Below, piece by piece: positions 53,702 to 62,901 of a stretch of 64,000 nt of DNA. The translations under genes and the position numbers were made by a program. The notes under the pieces are model-generated. The model was given only the letters and a program-made list of their open reading frames with translations, was not told the origin of the DNA and did no database searches. Position 1 is the first letter of the stretch; every line of letters begins with the position of its first letter. The DNA is from CAIWHR01 sp963726775 (GTDB lineage: Bacteria > Pseudomonadota > Gammaproteobacteria > Burkholderiales > Casimicrobiaceae). Location of the stretch: positions 1 through 64,000 of the forward strand of contig CAVSDL010000009.1 in NCBI GenBank assembly GCA_963726775.1, read 5' to 3'.

Positions 53702-54832
53702 ATGCCGCTCAAGGTTTCTTCGCAGTTCGACTCCGGCGCCATCGAGGTGATCGCCGCCGACCGGCCGGACGACGTTCGGCTGGCCATTCGGCGCGATTCG
53801 CATGCCGATTTCCGGCAATGGTTCCACTTTCGCGTCCAGGGGGCGGGAGGCAAGCCCCTCCGGCTGCGTTTCACCAATGCCGCGTCCTGCACCTATGTCG
53901 AGGGCTGGCACGACTATCGCGTCGTCGCTTCGTACGACCGGCAACGGTGGTTCCGCGTGGCGACGACTTTCGATGGCCGGGAGATGGCCGTCGCGCATGT
54001 GCCGGAGCAGGACAGCGTGTATTACGCGTATTTCGAGCCCTATTCGTGGGAGCGGCACCTCGACTTGCTCGGGCGGATGGACGCCGCGCCGCGCGCGCAG
54101 GTGTCGGACCTGGGTTCGAGCGTCGAGGGGCGGGACCTGAATCTGGTGACGGTCGGCGAGGCCGGTGACGGCAGGCGGCCCGTATGGGTCATCGCGCGCC
54201 AGCATCCCGGCGAGACGATGGCCGAGTGGTTCGTCGAGGGCATGCTGGACCGGTTGACCGCGCCGGAGGACGCGACCGCGCGCTGGCTGCTCGACCACGC
54301 GGTGTTTTTCGTCGTCCCCAACATGAATCCCGACGGCAGTGTCCGCGGCAATCTGCGCACCAACGCGGCCGGCGCCAATCTCAATCGCGAATGGGAGGAC
54401 CCTTCGCTGGAAAGGAGCCCCGAGGTCCATGCGGTCCGCGCCGCGATGCATGCGACCGGTGTCGCCGCATTCCTCGACATCCATGGCGACGAGGCCCTGC
54501 CGTATGTGTTCGTCGACGGATGCGAGCGGTTGCCTGCGTACGACGCGCGGCAACAGGCGCGCGATCGCGTGTTCAAGGACGCGTTCCAGGCCGCCAATCG
54601 CGACTTCCAGATCGCGCACGGCTACCCCGCCGACAAGGACACGAAGGTCAATCTGTCACTGGCGTCGAAGCACGTGGGCCACCGGTTCGGGTGCCTCTCG
54701 CTGACGCTCGAAATGCCGTTCAAGGACAACGCGGACCGCCCCGATGCCGCCGCCGGCTGGAACGGGGCAAGGAGCCGGCAGCTCGGGGCCGACGTGCTCT
54801 TCGCGCTGCGGGCGGTGCTGGAGAGGGACTGA
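53702..54832 (+). CDS. M14-family zinc carboxypeptidase (cytosolic carboxypeptidase-like)
   Basis: A 376-residue peptidase. Residues ~1-110 match the beta-sandwich domain (Peptidase_M14_N) found in cytosolic carboxypeptidases, and the catalytic domain holds zinc ligands His/Glu in 'RQHPGETMAEWF' and His in 'DIHGDEALPYVF', with 'NMNPDGSVRGN' and catalytic Glu in 'LTLEMPFKDNA'. It removes C-terminal residues from peptides or modified proteins. There is no signal peptide. The ParA gene follows 75 bases later. The ATG at 53702 is chosen because the domain begins there. Confidence 0.92.
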   Translation: MPLKVSSQFDSGAIEVIAADRPDDVRLAIRRDSHADFRQWFHFRVQGAGGKPLRLRFTNAASCTYVEGWHDYRVVASYDRQRWFRVATTFDGREMAVAHVPEQDSVYYAYFEPYSWERHLDLLGRMDAAPRAQVSDLGSSVEGRDLNLVTVGEAGDGRRPVWVIARQHPGETMAEWFVEGMLDRLTAPEDATARWLLDHAVFFVVPNMNPDGSVRGNLRTNAAGANLNREWEDPSLERSPEVHAVRAAMHATGVAAFLDIHGDEALPYVFVDGCERLPAYDARQQARDRVFKDAFQAANRDFQIAHGYPADKDTKVNLSLASKHVGHRFGCLSLTLEMPFKDNADRPDAAAGWNGARSRQLGADVLFALRAVLERD

Positions 54833-54907
54833 TCCGGAGTCGCCGGTCGGTGCCAACGGCGTTAACATAGCGTTGACGCGCCAATGCGGCGCGAAGGGAG
54901 AGTTTCG

Positions 54908-55552
54908 ATGCAGACGATTCTGGTGGCCAATCCGAAGGGCGGCAGCGGCAAGACGACGGTCGCGATCAGCCTCGCGGGCTGGCTAGCCGGCAAGCGGCAG
55001 CGGGTGGTGATCGCCGATCACGACCCGCAGCGGTCGGCGTCCGAGTGGCTGGCGCGCCGTCCGGCGCTCTTCCCGACGATCTACACGACCGCTCCCGGTA
55101 CGACCAACAAGGAGCTGCAGGACGCCGACGCGCAGTGGCAGGTCGTCGATACGCCGGCGGGATTGCATGGCGAAGCCCTGCGCGACGCGGTGCAACGCTC
55201 CGACGTGATGCTGGTGCCGTTGACGCCCTCGGCGTTCGACATGGCGGCCACGCAGCACTTCCTGGCGGCCATCGCCCATTACAAGGCCGTGAAGCAGGGC
55301 ACGCTGGCGATCGGTATCGTCGCCATGCGCGTCGACGCACGCACGCGGAGCGCGGCGGAGCTCGACGAATTTCTCCAGCAATTCGCCTTCCCGGTCGTCG
55401 CCCATCTGCGGGACACCCAGGTGTACGTTCATTGCGCGCGCGACGGCGCGTCGGTGTTCGACCTGCCGCGCTCGCGCGCCGAGCAGGACTGGGAGCAGTG
55501 GAAACCGCTGACGCGCTGGATCGCGAGGCACGGGGCCGAAAAGGCGTCGTGA
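54908..55552 (+). CDS. Orphan ParA-family ATPase
   Basis: A 214-residue MinD/ParA-type ATPase. The deviant Walker A 'NPKGGSGKTTVAISLAG' is at residues 8-24, followed by 'VVIADHDPQRSASEWLARR' (Walker A' Asp) and 'VVDTPAGLHGEALRD'. It is short and has no N-terminal HTH, like McdA/ParA orphans that position cell cargo rather than plasmids. No parB-like gene lies beside it. ATG 54908 with AGGGAGAG upstream. Confidence 0.9.
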   Translation: MQTILVANPKGGSGKTTVAISLAGWLAGKRQRVVIADHDPQRSASEWLARRPALFPTIYTTAPGTTNKELQDADAQWQVVDTPAGLHGEALRDAVQRSDVMLVPLTPSAFDMAATQHFLAAIAHYKAVKQGTLAIGIVAMRVDARTRSAAELDEFLQQFAFPVVAHLRDTQVYVHCARDGASVFDLPRSRAEQDWEQWKPLTRWIARHGAEKAS

Positions 55553-55702
55553 GCGCAGGCCGGACGGCGCCGCCGGCAATTCTGGCCGGCGCCTTGACCG
55601 AAACGCCGCGCGTCCGCGGCGGCGACCGTTTCGGCAACGCTCCGGGCGCGGCGCTGCAAACACCGGCGGCGGACCCGTCCGCGCCCCCGCAGAACGGGAA
55701 TG

Positions 55703-56968
55703 CTATCCGATGCCGTCGACCGGGGCCGACGGGCAGGCCGCGGGCAGCGCTGCGCCTTCCGTTCGGGGCAGCCGTGCAACCCAACCGTGCACGGCGACAA
55801 ACACCACCAGCGCGCAGGCCGCGACGGTGAACACCAACGGATAGACCGTGCCGTCGTGCGTGGCGCCGATCCACGCGCCGATCAGCGCGGCAACGAGCAT
55901 GATCAGGAAACCGAGCAGGCCGGCGGCCGCGCCGGCGTGGCGCGGGAACGGCGCTACGCTGCCGGCCTGCGCGCAGGGGAAATTGATGCCGTGCGCGGCG
56001 AAGTACGCGAACTGCGGCAACAGCAGCGCCGCCCAGTGATCGACGCGGGCCGCCGCCAGGGCGATCATGGCGATTGCGCTGCCGAGCGCAAGCGTCGCGC
56101 CGGTCTGCAACGTGCTCGCGATGCTGCGGCGCGCGAGCATTCGCCGGCATGCGAACGTCCCCAGCAGATAGCCGGTGACACAGAATGCGAAACAGAATCC
56201 GAACCAGGCGGTGGGCACGCCGAGCACGCCGATCAGCACGAAGGACGATCCCGAGATGAACGCGAAAATCCCTCCAAAGGTCGCGGCGCCGACCAGCGCG
56301 TACGCGCGAAACACCGGGGAGCGCAGCACGAACGCATAGTTGGCGGCGAGCGTGCGCGGGCGCAATGCTCCCGCATCGCGATGACGGTTGGTCTCGGGTA
56401 GCTTCGCGATCGTGGCGGCCAGCAGTGCGCCGGCGACTGTGGCGAGAACGACGAACGCCGCGCGGTGTCCGAAGCGCACTTCGAGGAAGCTGCCGGCGAT
56501 CGGTCCGAGAATCGGCCCGATGGCGAGGATCGACGAGGCTTTCGCGAGCATCTGCGCGCCGGTTCGGGCATCGTGGACGTCGCCGATGATGGCGCGCGCC
56601 ACGACGACCGCGGCGCAGCAGCCCAACGCCTGCACCAGCCTCGCGGCGATCAGCACACCGATCGTCGGCGCCAGCGCGCAGGCGATGCTCGCCGCGGAAT
56701 ACAGCGCGAGCCCCCAGACCAGCACCGGAAGGCGACCGCGACGGTCCGATACCGGACCCATGAACAACTGCAGGGTGCCGAAGGCGAGGACGAACACCGA
56801 CAGCGTGAGCTGCACCGTCGTGGCCGACGCCGCGAAGGTGCGCGTGAGTCCCGGCAGCGACGCGAGATAGAAGTCGGTCGCCAGCGGTTGCAGCATCAGG
56901 TAGAACCCGATCAGCACCACCAGCGTGCGATCGTCCGGGGTGCCGCGGCGCTCCGGCAAGGACGTCAT
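55703..56968 (-). CDS. Bcr/CflA-type multidrug MFS transporter
   Basis: A 421-residue 12-helix drug:proton antiporter of the DHA1 group. 'MLQPLATDFYLASLPGL' (helix 1), 'GPVSDRRGRLPVLVWGL' (motif A), and 'ARLVQALGCCAAVVVARAIIGD' (the antiporter motif C/RxxQ region) are typical of Bcr/CflA. Substrates unknown. It is separated from the DMT transporter gene at 57009 by 40 bases on the same strand; the two exporters may be cotranscribed. Confidence 0.92.
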   Translation of the reverse strand: MTSLPERRGTPDDRTLVVLIGFYLMLQPLATDFYLASLPGLTRTFAASATTVQLTLSVFVLAFGTLQLFMGPVSDRRGRLPVLVWGLALYSAASIACALAPTIGVLIAARLVQALGCCAAVVVARAIIGDVHDARTGAQMLAKASSILAIGPILGPIAGSFLEVRFGHRAAFVVLATVAGALLAATIAKLPETNRHRDAGALRPRTLAANYAFVLRSPVFRAYALVGAATFGGIFAFISGSSFVLIGVLGVPTAWFGFCFAFCVTGYLLGTFACRRMLARRSIASTLQTGATLALGSAIAMIALAAARVDHWAALLLPQFAYFAAHGINFPCAQAGSVAPFPRHAGAAAGLLGFLIMLVAALIGAWIGATHDGTVYPLVFTVAACALVVFVAVHGWVARLPRTEGAALPAACPSAPVDGIG

Positions 56969-57008
56969 CGCCTGCGCCTGCAGGTAACCTGCGCGTGCCG
57001 GCGGCCCG

Positions 57009-57932
57009 TCACGGCAGGTTGCGCTCCGGCCCGCGGTTGCGCCGACGTTCCTGCCAGGCCAGCATTACGCCGCTGCCGACGATCACGCCCATGCCGAGCG
57101 CGGACCAGCCGTCGGGCAGCTGGCCGAATACCGCGTAACCGTACGCGGTGGCCCACACCATCTGCAGATAGCTGAATGGCGTCAGCAGCGAAGCCGGGGC
57201 GAGCAGGTACGCGCTGATGACGAACCAGTGGCCGAGGCCGGCGAGGACGCCGAGCAGCAGCAGCAACGCGGCGTCGCGCGCGGTCGGAACGGCCTCGCTC
57301 GATCCGAACGGCAGCAGGAGCGTAAGACCGACGGTGCCGACGAGCGCGCTGTAGAACAAGGTCGTATGCACGTCCTCGTCCTGGAGCTTGCGGGTCAGGA
57401 TCTGATAGAGGGCGTTGCACAGCGCCATCCCGAGCAGCAGCAGCACCGCCGGATGGAACACCGCCGATCCCGGCCGCACCAGGATCAGGATGCCGGCGAA
57501 GCCCGTGATCGAGGCGATCCAGCGCCAGCGGTCCGGGCGCTCGCCGAGCATCGGACCCGACAGCATGACGATGATGATCGGCGCCAGGAAGGAAATGGCG
57601 GAGGCCTCGGCCAGAGGCAGGAATCGCAATGCGGCGAAAAAACAGCCGGTCGCGGCGAGCAGCAGCGCGGAACGGACGAGCTGGAGCGGCAGCCGGCGGG
57701 TGCGCCAGAACGCCGGCCCGCCGCGGTGCCACGCGAACGGCGTGACGACCAGCATCTGTCCCGCGTACCGCGCCCACACGACCAGGAACAGCGAATGGTC
57801 GCGCACCAGCCACTTGGCCGTCGTGTCGAGCGAGGTCAGGCAGAAGCCGGCCAGCAGGAACAGCGGCAGCGCGCGACGGAGAGGGTGGGCGGCGTGCGCG
57901 TGGAGCGCTGCGGGGCGGTGCAGGGGACGCAT
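57009..57932 (-). CDS. DMT superfamily (EamA) transporter
   Basis: A 307-residue membrane protein with ten helices and two EamA repeats: the first from 'LFLLAGFCLTSLDTTAKWLV' and the second from 'VLLLLGMALCNALYQILTRKL'. 'FLPLAEASAISFLAPIIIVML' is a diagnostic repeat core. The family exports amino acids, nucleobases or other small metabolites. Start ATG 57932; a perfect 18-bp hairpin precedes it. Confidence 0.92.
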   Translation of the reverse strand: MRPLHRPAALHAHAAHPLRRALPLFLLAGFCLTSLDTTAKWLVRDHSLFLVVWARYAGQMLVVTPFAWHRGGPAFWRTRRLPLQLVRSALLLAATGCFFAALRFLPLAEASAISFLAPIIIVMLSGPMLGERPDRWRWIASITGFAGILILVRPGSAVFHPAVLLLLGMALCNALYQILTRKLQDEDVHTTLFYSALVGTVGLTLLLPFGSSEAVPTARDAALLLLLGVLAGLGHWFVISAYLLAPASLLTPFSYLQMVWATAYGYAVFGQLPDGWSALGMGVIVGSGVMLAWQERRRNRGPERNLP

Positions 57933-57941
57933 CGATCAGGA

Positions 57942-57985
57942 ACGCAGCACGGGCCGGCAACCGGCGCTGCCGGCCCGTGCTGCGT
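57942..57985 (-). terminator. Perfect 18-bp hairpin after acnA
   Basis: Arms 57942-57959 and 57968-57985 are perfectly complementary over 18 bp with an 8-base loop. It lies 16 bases beyond the acnA stop and 9 bases before the DMT gene start. No T-run follows on the minus strand, so termination may be weak, or the hairpin may stabilise the acnA transcript. Confidence 0.55.
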
Positions 57986-58001
57986 AGCCGCGAACCGGAA
58001 C

Positions 58002-60707
58002 CTACGCGGCCTGTTCTACGAGCTCGCGCAGGACGAAGGGCAGGATACCGCCATTGAGGTAGTAGTCGACCTCGATGGGCGTGTCGATCCGCAGCAGCAC
58101 CGGCACCTGGCGCGACGTGCCGTCCTTGCGGTGCATCGTCAGCGTCACGTCCATCTGCGGCCGGATCCCCGCTTCGATTCCGGTGATGTCGAACGTCTCG
58201 TCGCCGCGGATGCCGAGCGAGGCCACCGTATCGCTGCCCTTGAACTGGCACGGCAACACGCCCATGCCGACCAGGTTCGAGCGGTGAATGCGCTCGAAGC
58301 TCTTCGCAATCACCGCCTTGACGCCAAGCAGCTGCGTGCCCTTGGCGGCCCAGTCGCGCGAGCTTCCGGTGCCGTATTCCTCGCCGCCGAAGATCACCGT
58401 CGGCGTGCCCTGCGCGATGTATTTCATCGCCGCGTCGTAGATCGCCAGCGTTGCGCCGCCGGGTTGGAACAGCGTAACCCCGCCTTCGACGCGCGTGCCG
58501 TCGCTCTTCGGCGGCAGCATCAGGTTCTTGATCCGGACGTTGGCGAACGTGCCGCGCATCATCACGTCGTGGTTGCCACGGCGCGAACCGTAGCTGTTGA
58601 AGTCGACGACCGACACGTCGTTCTCGAGCAGGAAGATACCGGCCGGCGACGTCGGCTTGATCGAGCCGGCCGGGCTGATGTGATCGGTGGTCACCGAATC
58701 GCCGAAAATTCCGAGGACGCGCGCGTCCCTGATGTCGCCGGTCTTCGTCGTCGTCATCTTGAATCCGTCGAAGAACGGCGGTTTCGCGATATAGGTCGAC
58801 GCCGGCCAGTCGTAGACCTGGCCGGTTTCGCCGGAGACGTCCTTCCACATCGGATTCGCGTTGGCGAGGTCGCCGTAGAGCGTGCGGTAGATCGCGGGAT
58901 CCTTCGCGAAGCTCATCACCGCAGCGATCTCGTGCGATGTCGGCCAGATGTCCCTAAGGTAGACCGGACCGGCACTGCCCGTGCCGACCGGTTCGGTCGT
59001 CAGGTCCTTCAGCACCGTACCGGCGATCGCATACGCGACGACCAGCGGCGGCGACGCGAGGAAGTTCGCCTTGAGGTTCGGATGGATCCGGGCTTCGAAG
59101 TTGCGATTGCCGGAAAGCACGGCGGCGCAGACCAGGTCGTTCCCGCCGATCGCTTCGTTGATTTCGGCGGTGAGATCGCCGGAGTTGCCGATGCAAGTCG
59201 TGCAGCCGTACGCTGTTACGCCGAAGCCCAGCTTTTCGAGGTACGGCAACAGCCCCGCCTTGGACAGGTAGTCGGTGACCACGCGCGAACCGGGGGCGAG
59301 CGAGGTCTTGATGTGCGGCCTGACGGCCAGGCCCTTCTCGACGGCTTTCCTGGCGAGCAGACCGGCGGCGAGCAGTACGCCGGGGTTGGAGGTGTTCGTG
59401 CACGACGTGATCGCGGCGATCAGCACGTCGCCGTTGCCGAGATCCACGCCATCCCTCGTCCGAATCCGCGCTCCGAGCCTGGCCGCCGGCTGCCCGAAAC
59501 CGTTGTCGCCGACCGGCTTGCTGTAGAGACTTGCGAATTGCGACTTGAGGTTGGCGAGTTCGATGCGGTCCTGGGGCCGCTTGGGACCGGCGACCGAGGC
59601 CTTGATCGACGCGAGGTCGAGTGTCACCACTTTCGTGTAGTCGATTTCGCCGGCTTTCGGAATCCCGTACAGTCCCTGCGCCTTGAAGTAAGCCTGAAAC
59701 GCGCCGATTTCGGCCGCCGTGCGGCCGGTCGCCGTCAGGTAATCGATCGTCGCGTCATCGACGGGGAAAAAGCCCATCGTCGCGCCGTACTCGGGGGCCA
59801 TGTTGGCGATCGTCGCGCGGTCGGGCACGGCGAGCGATGCCGTGCCTTCGCCGAAGAATTCGACGAACTTGCCGACGACTTTCTCCTTGCGCAGCATCTC
59901 GGTGACCGTCAGCACGAGATCGGTCGCCGTGATGCCCTCGTTGAGCCTCCCCTTCAGCTCGACGCCGACGACGTCCGGCGTGAGGAAATAGACCGGCTGC
60001 CCGAGCATGCCGGCTTCGGCCTCGATGCCGCCCACACCCCAGCCGACGACGCCGATGCCGTTGATCATGGTCGTGTGGCTGTCGGTGCCGACCAGCGAAT
60101 CGGGATAGTAGACGCCGCCCTTGTGGTGAACACCGCGCGCGAGGTACTCGAGGTTCACCTGATGGACGATGCCAATGCCGGGCGGCACGACCTTGAACGT
60201 GTCGAACGCCTGCATGCCCCACTTCATGAACTGGTAGCGCTCGTTGTTGCGCTTGAACTCGAGCTTCATGTTGAGATCGAGTGCGTCCGGCCGGCGGTAG
60301 AAGTCGATCATCACCGAATGATCGACGACGAGGTCGACCGGCACCAGCGGTTCGATCAACTTCGGATTCTTGCCCATCTCCTTCGCCACGTTGCGCATCG
60401 CCGCGAGGTCCGCCAGGAGCGGCACGCCCGTGAAATCCTGCAGCACGACGCGGGCCACGACGAACGGGATCTCGTCGGTGCGGGCCGCGGTCGGGCGCCA
60501 GTTCGCGAGCTGCCGCACGTGCTCTTCGGAGACCTTCTTGCCGTCGCAGTTGCGCAGCACCGATTCCAGCACGATGCGGATCGAGACCGGCAGCCGGGAG
60601 ATCCGGCCAACGCCGGCTTGCTCGAGCGCGGGTAGCGAGTAGTACTTGCCGCTGCCACCCGCGGCGAGCTTGAAGTCGTGCAGCGTGTTGAAGAGATTGT
60701 GCTTCAA
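58002..60707 (-). CDS. acnA: Aconitate hydratase A
   Basis: A 901-residue [4Fe-4S] aconitase. Cluster ligands are in 'ITSCTNTSNPG' and 'YGCTTCIGNSG'; 'LVGTDSHTTMINGIGVVGWG' and 'GSSRDWAAKGTQLLG' bind substrate. It begins with TTG at 60707 (N-terminal LKHNLFNTL in the raw reading), supported by GGAG 8 bases upstream and by the family N-terminus; the frame opens to 60860 without family similarity. It serves citrate to isocitrate in the TCA cycle and, next to prpC/prpD, may also hydrate 2-methylaconitate. AcnA length and sequence fit better than AcnD. Confidence 0.96.
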   Translation of the reverse strand: MKHNLFNTLHDFKLAAGGSGKYYSLPALEQAGVGRISRLPVSIRIVLESVLRNCDGKKVSEEHVRQLANWRPTAARTDEIPFVVARVVLQDFTGVPLLADLAAMRNVAKEMGKNPKLIEPLVPVDLVVDHSVMIDFYRRPDALDLNMKLEFKRNNERYQFMKWGMQAFDTFKVVPPGIGIVHQVNLEYLARGVHHKGGVYYPDSLVGTDSHTTMINGIGVVGWGVGGIEAEAGMLGQPVYFLTPDVVGVELKGRLNEGITATDLVLTVTEMLRKEKVVGKFVEFFGEGTASLAVPDRATIANMAPEYGATMGFFPVDDATIDYLTATGRTAAEIGAFQAYFKAQGLYGIPKAGEIDYTKVVTLDLASIKASVAGPKRPQDRIELANLKSQFASLYSKPVGDNGFGQPAARLGARIRTRDGVDLGNGDVLIAAITSCTNTSNPGVLLAAGLLARKAVEKGLAVRPHIKTSLAPGSRVVTDYLSKAGLLPYLEKLGFGVTAYGCTTCIGNSGDLTAEINEAIGGNDLVCAAVLSGNRNFEARIHPNLKANFLASPPLVVAYAIAGTVLKDLTTEPVGTGSAGPVYLRDIWPTSHEIAAVMSFAKDPAIYRTLYGDLANANPMWKDVSGETGQVYDWPASTYIAKPPFFDGFKMTTTKTGDIRDARVLGIFGDSVTTDHISPAGSIKPTSPAGIFLLENDVSVVDFNSYGSRRGNHDVMMRGTFANVRIKNLMLPPKSDGTRVEGGVTLFQPGGATLAIYDAAMKYIAQGTPTVIFGGEEYGTGSSRDWAAKGTQLLGVKAVIAKSFERIHRSNLVGMGVLPCQFKGSDTVASLGIRGDETFDITGIEAGIRPQMDVTLTMHRKDGTSRQVPVLLRIDTPIEVDYYLNGGILPFVLRELVEQAA

Positions 60708-60760
60708 GTTCGTTCTCCGTTTGATTGTGGGGGCGGGCGGTCGCGACGTTCCACGGACCG

Positions 60761-61264
60761 CTATTTCGCGCCGCCCGTCAGCGCGCGCATGTTCATCTTC
60801 CTTCCGTCCGGCAACATGACGTCGCCCGCCACCATGCCGGCGGGGCAGGGTCCCGTCCATTTCCCTTCGATGACCGTCGACGACGCGGCCTTGCCCATGA
60901 ATGGCGGATCGTAGGCGGTCTTCACCTCGGTGCGGTAACCGGAGTCATCGGTGAAGGTGGTCACCGAACTCGATTTCATCGCGGATTCGCCGAGCTTGCA
61001 TTCGGCCGAACCGTACATCCTGTTTCCGTCGCGCCGCAGGTCGTTCCTGGTGCACATCGATTTCATGGTGCCCATGCTCATGTCCAGCATTTCCTTCTGC
61101 AGTGCCGCATCCATGCAGATCTTCGTGGTGCCGATCCTGGGCGCTGCCCCCTCGGGCATGACTTTGGATTCCCACAGCCCGGGCTTCATCTTCGGCATAT
61201 CGACGGCGAGCGCCGGCGTGGCAAGCAGGACGACGGCGAATGCGGTGAGCAACGAACGGGACAT
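60761..61264 (-). CDS. DUF3617 domain-containing exported protein
   Basis: A 167-residue periplasmic protein. A signal peptide (SLLTAFAVVLLATPALA) is followed by 'MKPGLWESKVMPEG', four Cys residues and the final '...GMVAGDVMLPDGRKMNM', all characteristic of DUF3617, a family of unknown function that is frequent in betaproteobacteria. It sits between prpD and acnA on the same strand. Confidence 0.85.
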   Translation of the reverse strand: MSRSLLTAFAVVLLATPALAVDMPKMKPGLWESKVMPEGAAPRIGTTKICMDAALQKEMLDMSMGTMKSMCTRNDLRRDGNRMYGSAECKLGESAMKSSSVTTFTDDSGYRTEVKTAYDPPFMGKAASSTVIEGKWTGPCPAGMVAGDVMLPDGRKMNMRALTGGAK

Positions 61265-61346
61265 GGGGTCTCCTGGAGGCGGCGCGGCGGTGAACGGTCA
61301 TTTTCGGTTGTTGGCGGCCCATCGTCCAACGCCGGCGACGGCCGCC

Positions 61347-62798
61347 TCAAATCACGTAGAGGTCGACGTACTCGTGCGCCGGCATCGCTTCGAGCGTGTT
61401 CTGGTCGAGGCTCGCGGCGAGGATCGCCTCCCTCTGCTTCGGCGGGAAGCGGCGCGCGAGGTTCGTCCTGAACTTCTCGACCAGGAGCGGGATGCCCTCC
61501 TTGCGCCGGCGCTTGTGTCCTATCGGAAATTCGACGACAACCTCCTTCATCTTCTTGCCGTTCCGGAGCTCGACGGTCAGCGCGTTGGCGATCGAGCGCC
61601 GGTCCGGATCATGATAATCCTTCGTGAAATGCGGATCTTCGACGCACTCGATGCGGCCGCGCAGCGCGTCGATGCGCGGATCGGCGGCGATCGTGTCCTC
61701 GTAGTCCGCGGCGGTGAGGCGGCCGAAAATGAGCGGAACCGCGACCATGTACTGGATGCAGTGGTCGCGATCGGCCGGATTGGCAAGCGGTCCCTTCTTG
61801 TCGATGATCCGGATGCACGCCTCGTGGGTGCGTATCGTGATCTTCCTGATGTCGTCGACGGTCAGGCCGGCCTTCGCCAGTTCGGCGTGCAGCGTCATCG
61901 CGGCCTCGACCGCCGTCTGCGAATGGAATTCCGCCGGGAAACTGATCTTGAACAGCACGTTCTCCATGACGTAGCTGCCGTAGGGACGCTGGAATTTGAA
62001 GGCGCCACCCTTGAAGAGCACGTCGTAGAACCCCCAGGTCTTGGCCGTGAGCGCCGACGGATACCCCATCTCGCCGGTCTTCGCGATCAGCGCGAGACGC
62101 ACCGCGCGGGAGGTCGCGTCGCCCGCCGCCCAGCTCTTGCGCGAGCCGGTGTTCGGCGCGTGGCGGTACGTGCGCAGGCTCTGGCCGTCCACCCACGCGA
62201 GCGAGAGGGCGTTGATGACCTCGTCCCGGGAGAGGCCGAGCATGTTCGCCACCACGGCGGTCGATGCCACCTTGACCAGCACCACGTGGTCGAGGCCGAC
62301 GCGGTTGAAGCTGTTCTCGAGCGCGATGATGCCCTGGATCTCGTGGGCCTTGATCATCGCGGTCAGCACGTCCTTCATCGTCAGCGGCGCCTTGCCCGCG
62401 GCGACGGCATTGCGCGACAGCCAGTCCGCGGTGGCGAGTATGCCGCCCAGGCTATCCGATGGATGTCCCCACTCGGCGGCCAGCCACGTGTCGTTGAAGT
62501 CGAGCCAGCGGATCATCGCGCCGATGTTGAACGCCGCCTGGACCGGATCGAGCTGGAATTGCGTTCCCGGCACTTTGGCGCCGTTCGGAACGACCGTCCC
62601 GGGGACGATCGGTCCCAGCAGCTTCGTGCACGCCGGGTACGAGAGCGCTTCCAGCCCGCAGCCAAGCGTGTCGATCAGGCAGTTGCGCGCCGTATCAAAG
62701 GCTTCCTTGCCGGTGATCCGGTACTTCGTGACGTAGTCGGCGATATCGACGAGGACGCGGTCAGGCTTGGGGCGGACGTTGCTGATAAGTGCGGACAT
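61347..62798 (-). CDS. prpD: 2-methylcitrate dehydratase
   Basis: A 483-residue MmgE/PrpD family protein. 'LGCGLEALSYPACTKLLGPIV', 'RWLDFNDTWLAAEWGHPSD' and 'KISFPAEFHSQTAVEAAM' are hallmark PrpD stretches that distinguish it from cis-aconitate decarboxylase relatives. It dehydrates 2-methylcitrate in propionyl-CoA degradation. ATG 62798 gives normal length. It follows prpC (104 bases, same strand), and acnA completes the set. prpB (methylisocitrate lyase) should lie beyond the right edge. Confidence 0.95.
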   Translation of the reverse strand: MSALISNVRPKPDRVLVDIADYVTKYRITGKEAFDTARNCLIDTLGCGLEALSYPACTKLLGPIVPGTVVPNGAKVPGTQFQLDPVQAAFNIGAMIRWLDFNDTWLAAEWGHPSDSLGGILATADWLSRNAVAAGKAPLTMKDVLTAMIKAHEIQGIIALENSFNRVGLDHVVLVKVASTAVVANMLGLSRDEVINALSLAWVDGQSLRTYRHAPNTGSRKSWAAGDATSRAVRLALIAKTGEMGYPSALTAKTWGFYDVLFKGGAFKFQRPYGSYVMENVLFKISFPAEFHSQTAVEAAMTLHAELAKAGLTVDDIRKITIRTHEACIRIIDKKGPLANPADRDHCIQYMVAVPLIFGRLTAADYEDTIAADPRIDALRGRIECVEDPHFTKDYHDPDRRSIANALTVELRNGKKMKEVVVEFPIGHKRRRKEGIPLLVEKFRTNLARRFPPKQREAILAASLDQNTLEAMPAHEYVDLYVI

Positions 62799-62901
62799 GG
62801 CTGCGCGAGGGTCGATGGGAGGGTTCAGCGGAAGATCCGGAAGCGCGCGCCGAAGCGCCTGCCTTCGGCGCGCGCGGTGCACTCGGCGCGCGGCCGGTCC
62901 G

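Noticed and set aside
57942..57985. Integrated-element attachment site (perfect 18-bp palindrome)
   Set aside because: No integrase or direct-repeat partner nearby; position directly after acnA favours a transcript-end hairpin.
57228..60635. Long plus-strand frame of about 1135 codons opposite acnA
   Set aside because: Antisense shadow; composition dominated by Arg, Asp and Val as in the other shadows.
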